Positions 1 to 8,302 of a stretch of DNA of 64,000 bases are shown here, piece by piece. Position 1 is the first letter of the stretch. Each line of letters begins with the position of its first letter. The stretch is from UBA1206 sp045600105 (GTDB lineage Bacteria > Bacillota > Clostridia > Oscillospirales > CAG-382): positions 55,710 to 119,709 of the forward strand of contig JAZRXG010000006.1 in assembly GCA_045600105.1 (NCBI GenBank), read 5' to 3'. Under the pieces are notes generated by a model. That model did no database searches, was not told where the DNA came from, and worked only from the letters and a program-made list of their open reading frames with translations. The translations under genes were made by a program, and so were the position numbers.

Positions 1-2140
1 TCGCCTTTTCCATATCGGCAAAACGGGTCACAAAATTCTTGTATTCTTCACTTTCGGTAAAATCGTTGACCTTTACGACTTCGTTCTTTTCTTCTCCCTT
101 TATTTCTTCGCCTTCGCGGAGCTTGGCGACTACGTTCGCGAGGTCGCTCACGGTGGTGCAGTATTCGTACGCTTCCTCGGGTATCTGGATGCCGAACTCG
201 GATTCGACTTTTATAAGCGCGCCTATCCTGTGCAGGCTGTCGCCGCCGAGGTCGTCGGTGAAAGTGGAATCGTCCTTTATAAGGTCAATATCGATGTCAA
301 GCTCCTCGGCGAAGCATTCCTTTATCTTCTGCCTGATGCTTTCATCGGCGTTTGCGGACGGAACGAACATCTTCGTATTCACGGCTGCGGTCTTTTCACT
401 TTCGTTGTTTTCGGTCTTTTCGTTCTTCACTACGTTGTAAGTAACCACGTTTTCACCGACAGAAAGGTTCTTGTATCTGATCTTTCCGTTTTCCACGCCG
501 TCGCGTATTGCCGCGCGTTTGACTTTGATGGTGCTTGCCGTCGGAAGCTCGTCGCTCGTGACAAGTATCATTCTGGCGCGTTTGAGCGGGCGCAGCGTTC
601 TGTTGCGCTTGTCGATCTGAGACGCGAGTTTTGTTAGGAAGATATTATCCTCGTATTTGTCTCCCACGTTCAGAATGAGCGTCACGAGTTCGTCATTGTT
701 CTTCTTGAGTCCGAAAACGGCAAGCTGTTCGACGCCTTCGATTCCCGCGAAGGTATCCTCGATCTCATCGGGATAAACGTTTTCGCCCGATTCACCGATG
801 ATGACGTCCTTGATGCGTCCTTCTATCCACATTCTGCCCTTGTCGCCTATCCTCACGACGTCACCCGTCGCGAACCAGCCGTCCTCGTCAAGAGAAGGAG
901 GAAGCATGATGCCGTTTTCGAGTCTGCCGATGTGCATGGCGTTGCACTTTATGCGGAGCTCGCCTCTGTTCGGGTCGTTTCCGTCGGGGATTATCTTGTA
1001 TTCGGATATCGGGAGCGGAAGTCCGACGCTGCCCGAAAGGCGGGTCTTAAGGTCTATCTTGTTTTCGTAAGACGTTATGGCGGTCTCGGTCATGCCGAAT
1101 CCCACGGTCACGGCGTAGCCGAGCGCGTTGACGGTCTTGAGATGTTTTTCGGGCACGTGAGCGCCGCCGACGACTATCTGCATCATGCTGTCGCCGAACA
1201 GATTGGAGTTGACGGACCTGAACAGTTTTTTGCCGACCTTGAGTCCCCATCTCGGGTTTATCCTCTGGCAGGTCAGCGACAGCCACGACATGAATTTGAA
1301 CGCCGTCCTCTTGAAGAACGACTGCTCGGAAACCTTTTTGGTGATGGTATTCGATATGGAATTCACGAGGAGCGGAACGGTCAGTATCATCTGAGCGCCG
1401 CATTTGCGGCAGGTCTCCATGATGGTCTGAGGCGCTCTGTCCTTAAGATATATCTGCGGATAGTTCTGGAACGGGGTCGTTATGACGTTGGTGAGGATGC
1501 CGAATATATGATTGAGCGGAAGGAAGCTCACCGTCTTTATTTCGCCCGCGCCTTCATAGGTAAGGCAGGGGTACGGCTGATGATGCGAAAAGCCTATCGC
1601 CTGACGGCACATCGCTTCGCCGTTATAAACGTATACCCTCGACGTCGAGGTGGTCCCCGAAGTGCAGGCGGCAACGAGGTCAGCCCAATCGGGCTTATAG
1701 GACGCCGAAGGCGCGTCTGCGCTCCCCATGACTTCTTCCGGGGTCAGCTGGGCGTAAGGAAGCGCACGCTTTCTGCGGATGACGAGCGAATCGGCGCCCG
1801 CCTGCTTCATAAGGTGATCGATGCCCTTGTCGTCGAGCGACGGATCGAGAAGCAGCGCTTTGCGTCCGGAAGCCAAGAGTCCCCAGAAAATTATGGGCCA
1901 TTCCTTGCAGGTGTCCACGGCGATACCCGTCCAGCCGTCCTTTTTGCCGAAACCGAGCTTTTGTATATTTTCAGATACGGCAAACGAACGGTTCTCGAGA
2001 CAGGCGTAATCGTACGTCTTGACTTCTCCGTCCTCGAGCCATATCGCGAACGTCTTTTCTTTTTCGAGGCAGAGCACCTCGAACAAATGTCTGAAATTCA
2101 ATTCTTTTTCAAGTAATGCGGTTTTTTCTGCCCAGGTCAT
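1..2140 (-). CDS. Adenylate-forming acyl ligase with C-terminal acyl carrier domain (partial, runs off left edge)
   Basis: The frame is open to the window edge, so the C terminus is missing. The N-terminal ~550 residues read as an AMP-binding acyl-CoA/acyl-ACP synthetase: a P-loop-like TSGTTSTSR, GFGMTETA (A5), TGDVVRIGDKGRMWIEGR (A7-A8) and TASTIKVKR carrying the A10 lysine. The P-loop lacks the usual Gly-x-Pro-Lys ending. Near residue 635 lies DDLGGDSLH, the phosphopantetheine serine of an acyl carrier protein. After a charged linker the readable end (DFTESEEYKNFVTRF) resembles the start of an AONS/serine-palmitoyltransferase-type PLP domain, but that domain would lie outside the window. 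The ATG at 2138-2140 overlaps the stop of the upstream SDR gene as ATGA, implying translational coupling. Likely role is activation and tethering of a fatty acid; the product is unknown. Confidence 0.8.
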   Translation of the reverse strand, partial: MTWAEKTALLEKELNFRHLFEVLCLEKEKTFAIWLEDGEVKTYDYACLENRSFAVSENIQKLGFGKKDGWTGIAVDTCKEWPIIFWGLLASGRKALLLDPSLDDKGIDHLMKQAGADSLVIRRKRALPYAQLTPEEVMGSADAPSASYKPDWADLVAACTSGTTSTSRVYVYNGEAMCRQAIGFSHHQPYPCLTYEGAGEIKTVSFLPLNHIFGILTNVITTPFQNYPQIYLKDRAPQTIMETCRKCGAQMILTVPLLVNSISNTITKKVSEQSFFKRTAFKFMSWLSLTCQRINPRWGLKVGKKLFRSVNSNLFGDSMMQIVVGGAHVPEKHLKTVNALGYAVTVGFGMTETAITSYENKIDLKTRLSGSVGLPLPISEYKIIPDGNDPNRGELRIKCNAMHIGRLENGIMLPPSLDEDGWFATGDVVRIGDKGRMWIEGRIKDVIIGESGENVYPDEIEDTFAGIEGVEQLAVFGLKKNNDELVTLILNVGDKYEDNIFLTKLASQIDKRNRTLRPLKRARMILVTSDELPTASTIKVKRAAIRDGVENGKIRYKNLSVGENVVTYNVVKNEKTENNESEKTAAVNTKMFVPSANADESIRQKIKECFAEELDIDIDLIKDDSTFTDDLGGDSLHRIGALIKVESEFGIQIPEEAYEYCTTVSDLANVVAKLREGEEIKGEEKNEVVKVNDFTESEEYKNFVTRFADMEKA

Positions 2141-2967
2141 TTTTTCTTCTCCTTCGGTGCGTAGTAATTTGCAATGATCCTGTCGAAAGTTCTTGACGGG
2201 AGTATTTTTTTGAGCCATACGGACGAACGCTGCGTGAGCGTCGCGACGATCCTGCGTGAAGGCGGAGTCTTTTTTGAAAGAAGCTTGCAGACCGCTTTGG
2301 CGATCTTCGTCTGTTCCATTCCGTTCGATTCGTCGTGATGGATCTTTTCCGTGCCTGCCTTGTAATATTCGGCGTAAGGCGAAGAAGCGTCTTCGGAAAG
2401 TGCCGCTTTCTTGCGGTATTTGTCGCTTCCTCCTCTGCAGTCGCCGGGTTCGATAACGGTGACGTAAACGCCGAACCGCTCAGTCTCCTGACAAAGCGCT
2501 TCGCTCCATCCCTCAACGGCGTGCTTGGAGGCGGTGTATGCCCCCTGGAACGGAATGGCGAGCAGCCCGTTGATGGACGAAAAGTTGATTATTCTTCCGT
2601 ATCCCTGCTTTCTGAAATAAGGCAGCACCGCCTGAACGGTTCTGACATCCCCGAGAAAATTGGTGTTCAATATCGAAGAAAGTTCGTCTGCCGGAACCTC
2701 CTCACAAGAGCCCATCGTGAAGAAAGCCGCACAGTTCACGAGAGCGAAAAGCTCTCCGCATTCATTTATTATGCCGTCGACGGCGTTTTTAACGCATTTT
2801 TCGTCGGTTACGTCAAGATACACGCCTTTGCACAAAGCCGGCGGTTCAGCACCGTTTCCGAACGATCTTGCGCCCGCGTATACGTTGTATCCGTTCGACG
2901 CGAGGTATTCGGCGACTGCTCTTCCGAGTCCGGAAGAAGCACCGGAAACGAGAACGTTTTTGTTCAT
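2137..2967 (-). CDS. Short-chain dehydrogenase/reductase (SDR)
   Basis: A 276-residue classical SDR. The Rossmann motif SGASSGLG sits at residues 8-15 and the NAD(P)-site region VNCAAFF near 77-83. The catalytic Ser is in FSSINGLL and the Tyr/Lys pair in YTASKHAVEGW. The protein is cytoplasmic with no membrane segment. It is the first gene of a two-gene minus-strand operon and overlaps the following acyl ligase by 4 nt. Pairing with an acyl-activating enzyme and carrier domain suggests it reduces a keto or acyl intermediate on that pathway, but SDR substrates cannot be read from sequence. A good promoter lies about 30 nt upstream of the ATG. Confidence 0.85.
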   Translation of the reverse strand: MNKNVLVSGASSGLGRAVAEYLASNGYNVYAGARSFGNGAEPPALCKGVYLDVTDEKCVKNAVDGIINECGELFALVNCAAFFTMGSCEEVPADELSSILNTNFLGDVRTVQAVLPYFRKQGYGRIINFSSINGLLAIPFQGAYTASKHAVEGWSEALCQETERFGVYVTVIEPGDCRGGSDKYRKKAALSEDASSPYAEYYKAGTEKIHHDESNGMEQTKIAKAVCKLLSKKTPPSRRIVATLTQRSSVWLKKILPSRTFDRIIANYYAPKEKKK

Positions 2968-2999
2968 ACAGCAAAGCCTCCTTTTTTCGGAACGTAGGC

Positions 3000-3027
3000 A
3001 TTATAACATTTCACGAAAATAAGTCAA
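3000..3027 (-). promoter_or_regulatory. Sigma-A-type promoter of the SDR/acyl-ligase operon
   Basis: On the minus strand, TTGACT at 3027-3022 and TATAAT at 3005-3000 are separated by 16 nt and lie just upstream of the SDR start. It is back to back with the promoter of the PHP gene, the two -35 boxes being about 10 nt apart. Confidence 0.7.
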
Positions 3028-3036
3028 GGCGAACTC

Positions 3037-3064
3037 TTGATTTTTCCTTATAAAATGGTATAAT
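3037..3064 (+). promoter_or_regulatory. Sigma-A-type promoter of the PHP gene
   Basis: TTGATT at 3037-3042, a 16-nt spacer and TATAAT at 3059-3064. The start codon at 3148 leaves a leader of about 75 nt. It is divergent from and adjacent to the SDR promoter. Confidence 0.6.
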
Positions 3065-3147
3065 AAACCATAAAAATCCCTTTAATTTACTCTTAATTCG
3101 TAAAGTTGGGATCACACTGTTAATAACCGTTAAAAAAGGAGAACGTT

Positions 3148-4089
3148 ATGAAAAAATTCTTATTGCCGGACAAAAAACAGTACAGAGCGAACCTTCACTG
3201 CCATTCGACTCTTTCCGACGGACGCTTCACTGTTGAGCAGCTCAAGGAAGCGTACAAGTCGCACGGGTATTCCATACTCGCCTACTCCGACCACAACAAG
3301 CTCATTCCGCACAACGATCTTGCCGACGACGGTTTTCTGCCCATAACCTCGATCGAGATAGATATGACGGAATACGCCCCCAACTGGCTTTACGCGAGAA
3401 CGTATCACATAAACTTCTTCTCGAAGGACAAAAACAGGACAGAACTCATCCACGTTGACAGAGCGTACGACGTGAACGTCGCGAACGATATGATAGAGCG
3501 TGCCGCCAAGGAAGGCTTTATCGCACAGTACAACCATCCGCGCTGGTCGCTGCAGCAGCCGGACGATTTCCTGCCGCTCAAAGGGCTGACGCTTTTCGAG
3601 ACCTTCAACACCGGCTGCGAGATCGAGATGGCAAACGGATACGCCGATTACGAATACGAGCTTATGCTGACCAAAGGCAGCCGCGTGTTCCCGTCCTGCA
3701 CCGACGACAACCACGACGCGACGACCGACCTTGATTCGCCCTATAACGATTCGTTCGGCGGATTCGATATGATATGTATGGACGGTCTCGGCTACGACGA
3801 GTTTTTCAAAGCAGTCGAAAAAGGCGATATGTACGCGTCCACCGGTCCCGAGATAAAGGCGCTTTACGTTGAAGACGGCAAAATACACATCGAGTGCACT
3901 CCGGCGAAAACGATAATGCTCCGTACCGACGGGCGTCTCAGCGGACCCGTTCATTCGAATAGCTGTGACCTTACTTCCCACGACTTCGTTATCCCCGCCG
4001 ACGATTCGTGGAGCTTTATTCGTTTTGAGGTATGGGACGACAAGGGCAAAGCTTTCACCCGCGCTTACGACGTAAGTGAAATAAGATGA
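3148..4089 (+). CDS. PHP-domain metal-dependent phosphoesterase
   Basis: A 313-residue protein of the PHP family, related to histidinol phosphatase and DNA polymerase PHP domains. The N terminus carries the metal-binding NLHCHSTLSDG (residues ~16-26) and YSDHNKL (~51-57). Later metal-ligand candidates are IEID, QYNHPRW and TDDNHD. There is no signal peptide, so it should be cytoplasmic. Members hydrolyse phosphate esters or nucleotides with a two- or three-metal centre; the substrate is not predictable here. Start is supported by AAAAAGGAGAACGTT before the ATG. Its stop overlaps the start of the next gene (ATGA), so the two are probably co-translated. Confidence 0.85.
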   Translation: MKKFLLPDKKQYRANLHCHSTLSDGRFTVEQLKEAYKSHGYSILAYSDHNKLIPHNDLADDGFLPITSIEIDMTEYAPNWLYARTYHINFFSKDKNRTELIHVDRAYDVNVANDMIERAAKEGFIAQYNHPRWSLQQPDDFLPLKGLTLFETFNTGCEIEMANGYADYEYELMLTKGSRVFPSCTDDNHDATTDLDSPYNDSFGGFDMICMDGLGYDEFFKAVEKGDMYASTGPEIKALYVEDGKIHIECTPAKTIMLRTDGRLSGPVHSNSCDLTSHDFVIPADDSWSFIRFEVWDDKGKAFTRAYDVSEIR

Positions 4090-6782
4090 TGAAACGTAAA
4101 TTAAAATACTTATTTCCGATTTTTTGGGTGACGGTCATGCTTATGAATATGTTTGCGTGTTCGGGCAGCGGTGACACGAGTTCGGATGCCGATACCTCGT
4201 CCGGGCAGGACGTCGAAGTATCGGAGGTTATATCTGCCGAAGAATCGTCTGACGCCCCCGAAGACGCGCATTGGATAACCGTCGGAGATACCGAATATGG
4301 GATCCCCGACGAAAACTTCAACGTTGATGAAATAACGAAAGACGGTATCTACGTCACAAGCAACGCGTCTCGGACCGTATCCCCGAAATCGTCTTTGCCT
4401 CGCAGAGACGTCGTCGTCATGGACGGTAAAGTCGTTTACGCTCCGGAGACGGGAATAAACGCGATAATGCCGAACTGCGGAGGCGTCATCATAACTTTTG
4501 CCGGCAGTTACTCTGACGTGCCGTCCTCCCTTTCCGAAGGCGATACGATAAAAACGCGTGAACTCGACACCGAGTCGTACGGCGGATATCACGTAACGAT
4601 AGACGGTGTTTTCTATCCCATCGACATAGTGAACGGCATAAGGACTCCCGAAGGCGTCACGGCGATATACACGAGCGAATACGGCGATACAACCGGCACT
4701 AATCAATACGGCATCGAGATCGCCGTCTCCGACGGCAAAGTCAGCGCGATAGAAACCGGGACAGGAAACATGGCGATACCCGAAAACGGATACGTGCTCA
4801 GCATCCACAAGGACGCCGTCAAATACAGCCGTTCGCGCAGAATAAAAAAAGGAACGGAAGCTTCTCTGTTCCTCGGCGTTCCTAACTATTACTGTGATAC
4901 CCTCAAAATAAACGGAACAAACACCACGAGGACAGAAAACGCGCTCATCCTTTACAAAGACCGTTCATCGACGCAGACCAATCCTTACGGATTCGAGATA
5001 GCGGTCGATGAAAACGGATATATGGTCGCTTCCGGTCACGCGGGAAATATCGCGGTACCGAAAAACGGATTCGTTCTTTCGGGTCACGGAACGAACGAGA
5101 AGCTCCTTGAAAACTGTTATATCGAAGGCGGCAGAGCAACGCTGCTGGATGACGGAAAAGTCCTCGTTCATTATGCTCCCGACACGATACTCATAAGCGA
5201 ACTCAACCGTTTTGAAAGGCTCGAACAGGAATATCTCGCTTTGCGTTCAACTCTCGTTCCCGTGTCCGCGAAAGAATACGAAGACGCGAAGAACGCAGTC
5301 GGCGAAACGAAAAGGCTTTGGGAAAACGGCGACGTGGGAAGTGCCGGCGAACGGTTTGAAAACGACGGAAAACTGCTCACAGAGCTTGAGATATCGCTCA
5401 TTCAGTTCCCCGTCATCGAAAACCGCGGAACGTGGTACAGAAGCCGCGAAAAGAATGACGACGAAGTCCGCAAGGTCGTTTCCGATATGGCGTCGATGGG
5501 CATAAACACGCTTTATCTCGAAACGTGGTACAACGGCAGCTTCATCGGTTTTTCCGATAACGAGCTGATAATCCATTCCAAAGCGAACGGCGATTTTGAC
5601 GCGCTTGAGGCGTTCACGAGGATCGGTCACGAATACGGCATCGGCGTTCACGCCTGGGTCGAAAACTTCTTTATCGGCACGGTCGAAAATCAGGAGCAGG
5701 CAAATATGAAGCTTGCGGAGCATTTCGACGGCAGATGGCTCGTTGACAAAACGGGCAAGAACACGTTCTATTATTCGGTTTCGAACACAAACTTCATCTT
5801 CATGAACCCGTTCGACGACGAAGTCAGAAGCTTTCTCGTTGATTTCTACGACGAGATACTCACCAAATACGACGTTGACGGCATACACCTTGATTATACG
5901 AGATTCCCCGAGCTCAACTACGGCGTGAGCGATTTCGGCTACAACGACGACATCGTCAAAGCGTGGCAGGAAAAAGAAGGCACGGCGCAGGATCCGGGAT
6001 CGCTCGTTTCGGGAAAGCTTTACAGCAGCTGGATTTCTTTCAGAAAAGAGATAATCACGTCGTTCGTCGGCGAGATATCTTCGATGATGAACGAAAAGCA
6101 TCCGGACGCGTGGCTTTCCGCAGCGGTATACCCCGAGCCCGCGACTACGTCGTCGCAGCTTTTTCAGGACCCTTACGAATGGGTTAAGCGCGGTTATACT
6201 GACGAGCTCGTTTCGATGACCTACACGGGCGACAACTCCTACGTCAAACGCAACGCTTCCGCTTTCGCACGCGAAGTCAAGGACAAATGCTTCTATTCGA
6301 CCGGACTTTCCGCGTTCAGTGACACTCCGTGGGAAACACTGATATATCAGCCGGGAGAAGCGAGAAGCGCGTCTGCCGACGGTTTTTCGGTCTTTTCGTT
6401 CGCGTATTTCGATATTTCTTCCAATCTGCTCGCAAGAACGCTTTCACGTTCGCGTTCCGTCAGAGTCGACGACGCCTGCGGAATGATAAGTGCCGTATAC
6501 GGCTATTACGAAGATGGCATTGAAGTTTTCGTTTCGGAAAGCGCGCTCGACAAGACGAACGCCGGAAAACTGACGCAATATCTGAATGCCTGGAAAGAAA
6601 AATGCGCGTCTCTTGACGTGAATGGCAGCGGATATCTTTCCGAACTGCGTGACGCCACAGCAACGCTGAAAGACGATATATCTTCCCTCTTTACCGACAA
6701 GACCGACGCCGCAAACGTCGTACGGCAGATCGAAAGAATGATATATTGCCTTGACATGCTGATCACCCGAAACGCGGGATAA
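4086..6782 (+). CDS. Family-10-like glycoside hydrolase lipoprotein (GHL10/DUF187 type)
   Basis: An 898-residue surface lipoprotein. The N-terminal hydrophobic segment ends in a lipobox-like MFAC, followed by a Ser/Asp/Glu-rich spacer. Residues ~70-420 form two or three similar beta-rich repeats recognisable by YGIEIAV and YGFEIAV with GNMAIPENGYVLS-like and GNIAVPKNGFVLS-like strings. From ~440 the GHL10 barrel begins (ENRGTWYRSREK, GINTLYLETWYNG), continuing with GVHAWVENF, VDGIHLDYTRFP and SMTYTGDN; the Asp of HLDYTRFP is the usual conserved acid. The C terminus is helical. It probably cleaves a glycan or peptidoglycan-related chain at the surface. The ATG at 4086 overlaps the PHP stop; an ATG at 4089 in the same frame is equally possible. 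Confidence 0.8.
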   Translation: MMKRKLKYLFPIFWVTVMLMNMFACSGSGDTSSDADTSSGQDVEVSEVISAEESSDAPEDAHWITVGDTEYGIPDENFNVDEITKDGIYVTSNASRTVSPKSSLPRRDVVVMDGKVVYAPETGINAIMPNCGGVIITFAGSYSDVPSSLSEGDTIKTRELDTESYGGYHVTIDGVFYPIDIVNGIRTPEGVTAIYTSEYGDTTGTNQYGIEIAVSDGKVSAIETGTGNMAIPENGYVLSIHKDAVKYSRSRRIKKGTEASLFLGVPNYYCDTLKINGTNTTRTENALILYKDRSSTQTNPYGFEIAVDENGYMVASGHAGNIAVPKNGFVLSGHGTNEKLLENCYIEGGRATLLDDGKVLVHYAPDTILISELNRFERLEQEYLALRSTLVPVSAKEYEDAKNAVGETKRLWENGDVGSAGERFENDGKLLTELEISLIQFPVIENRGTWYRSREKNDDEVRKVVSDMASMGINTLYLETWYNGSFIGFSDNELIIHSKANGDFDALEAFTRIGHEYGIGVHAWVENFFIGTVENQEQANMKLAEHFDGRWLVDKTGKNTFYYSVSNTNFIFMNPFDDEVRSFLVDFYDEILTKYDVDGIHLDYTRFPELNYGVSDFGYNDDIVKAWQEKEGTAQDPGSLVSGKLYSSWISFRKEIITSFVGEISSMMNEKHPDAWLSAAVYPEPATTSSQLFQDPYEWVKRGYTDELVSMTYTGDNSYVKRNASAFAREVKDKCFYSTGLSAFSDTPWETLIYQPGEARSASADGFSVFSFAYFDISSNLLARTLSRSRSVRVDDACGMISAVYGYYEDGIEVFVSESALDKTNAGKLTQYLNAWKEKCASLDVNGSGYLSELRDATATLKDDISSLFTDKTDAANVVRQIERMIYCLDMLITRNAG

Positions 6783-6849
6783 AAGAAAAAAGACGGAACA
6801 GGGCACATCATTTGACCGTTCCGGTTATACTTTTTCAGATCATTTTGCG

Positions 6850-6867
6850 TAATGTTTGCAAACGTTA
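6850..6867. promoter_or_regulatory. Operator-like palindrome TAATGTTTGCAAACGTTA
   Basis: An 18-bp near-perfect palindrome (one mismatched pair) centred on TTTGCAAA, in the 257-bp gap before the MFS gene. Its half-site GCAAACGT recurs in the MFS promoter. The form resembles LacI-family operators; no such regulator is in the window. Confidence 0.45.
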
Positions 6868-6985
6868 TTCATAAAATCATTTTATATGCCTTCTGCGAAA
6901 TAATACCGATCTCCTCCGTTTGTCAATAAGCATCCGGCGGTATCCTTACTTGTTTACTTAATTGCGATAAATGCGTATAATGATA

Positions 6986-7014
6986 TTGCAAACGTCGGAC
7001 GTTTGTGCTAATAT
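6986..7014 (+). promoter_or_regulatory. MFS promoter with palindromic operator filling the spacer
   Basis: TTGCAA at 6986-6991, a 17-nt spacer, and TAATAT at 7009-7014. The perfect palindrome CAAACGTCGGACGTTTG (6989-7005) starts inside the -35 box and fills most of the spacer, the classic site for a repressor that blocks RNA polymerase. Confidence 0.6.
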
Positions 7015-7039
7015 GGAATCACAAACGGAGCTTTAGCTT

Positions 7040-8302
7040 ATGAAAAAGAATTACACAAGAACCAGATTCGGCTGTTACGCCGTTAATTTCACAATGTCCG
7101 TGGCGGCAAATTTTCCGCCGCTGCTTTTCATTACGTTCCACGAGCATTACGGACTTTCGTTCTCCCTGCTCGGAGCTCTCATATTCGTGAACTTTCTGAC
7201 GCAGCTCGGAATGGACCTGCTGTTTTCGTTTTATTCCCACAAGTTCAACATCGCGCGCACGGTCAAGCTGACGCCGTTCATCGCCGCCGCGGGACTTCTT
7301 ATTTTCTCGCTGACACCTCTTTTCAAAGGATATGAATTCGTCTGTCTGCTCTGCGGCACTCTGGTGTTCGCTTCAGCCGGCGGTCTTGCCGAAGTGCTTA
7401 TCAGTCCGGTCATCGCCGCCATACCGTCAGACGATCCCGACCGCGAAATGAGCAAGCTCCATTCGACCTACGCGTGGGGCGTTGTGGTCGTGATCCTCGC
7501 AAGCACGCTGTTCTTTTCGCTCTGCGGCAGGGATAACTGGCAGATAATCAGCTTTATCTGGATAGCCGTTCCTGCGGCTGCCTGCCTGCTTTTCTTCCGC
7601 TCAGACCTTCCGAAGCTTGAAACGCCCGAAAAAGCGTCGAGCGTTCTTCCGCTTCTCAGAAACGGACGATTCGTGACCTGCTTCTTCTGCATCTTTTTCG
7701 GCGGTGCCGCCGAATGTACGATGGCGCAATGGTGTTCTTCATATATCGAGTATTCGCTCGGGATACCCAAAACCGTCGGTGACGTTGCGGGGACCGCTCT
7801 TTTCGGTCTTATGCTTGCTCTCGGACGGACGCTGTACGCAAAGATCGGAAAACGCATTTACACCGTAATGCTCGTATGTTCTTCCGGAGCGTTCGCGTGC
7901 TACGTCATCGCGTCCTTGTCGCCGTTCCCCATTCTCGGGCTCTGTGCCTGCGCCTTCACCGGACTTTTCGCGTCTATGCTCTGGCCCGGCAGTCTTATCG
8001 TTCTTGCCGACGTATTTCCGTCACCGAGCGTCGCGATGTTCGCCCTGATGGCTTCCGGCGGTGACCTCGGCGCGGCAGTCGGGACTCAGTTCGTCGGGAC
8101 CGTGACCGACCTGCTTTCCTCGTCCTCGCTTATTGCTTCTCTTTCCGCCGATATCGGCATTACCTGCGAGCAGCTCGCCATGAAGTCGGGCCTGCTTCTC
8201 GCGTCTCTTTTCCCTCTTGCCGCAACGTTGATTTTCGTATTTCTTTATAAATCTCAAAAAAGAGTGATGTATAGTGAAAACGCTTATCGAGCTTTACGAT
8301 GA
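7040..8302 (+). CDS. Major facilitator superfamily transporter
   Basis: A 420-residue integral membrane protein with about 12 hydrophobic segments spread through its length, typical of MFS permeases. Segments include AANFPPLLFITF, LLGALIFVNF, FIAAAGLLIFSL, VVVVILASTLFF, ALFGLMLALG and LLLASLFPLAATLIFVFLY. It has a cytoplasmic middle loop (LPKLETPEKASS) and ends in a basic tail. Substrate is unknown; overall form is nearest to sugar or metabolite MFS proteins with a repressor-controlled promoter. The promoter just upstream contains an operator-like palindrome, so expression is probably induced. The 3' end overlaps the CARF-nuclease gene by 29 nt, suggesting they share a transcript. Confidence 0.85.
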   Translation: MKKNYTRTRFGCYAVNFTMSVAANFPPLLFITFHEHYGLSFSLLGALIFVNFLTQLGMDLLFSFYSHKFNIARTVKLTPFIAAAGLLIFSLTPLFKGYEFVCLLCGTLVFASAGGLAEVLISPVIAAIPSDDPDREMSKLHSTYAWGVVVVILASTLFFSLCGRDNWQIISFIWIAVPAAACLLFFRSDLPKLETPEKASSVLPLLRNGRFVTCFFCIFFGGAAECTMAQWCSSYIEYSLGIPKTVGDVAGTALFGLMLALGRTLYAKIGKRIYTVMLVCSSGAFACYVIASLSPFPILGLCACAFTGLFASMLWPGSLIVLADVFPSPSVAMFALMASGGDLGAAVGTQFVGTVTDLLSSSSLIASLSADIGITCEQLAMKSGLLLASLFPLAATLIFVFLYKSQKRVMYSENAYRALR

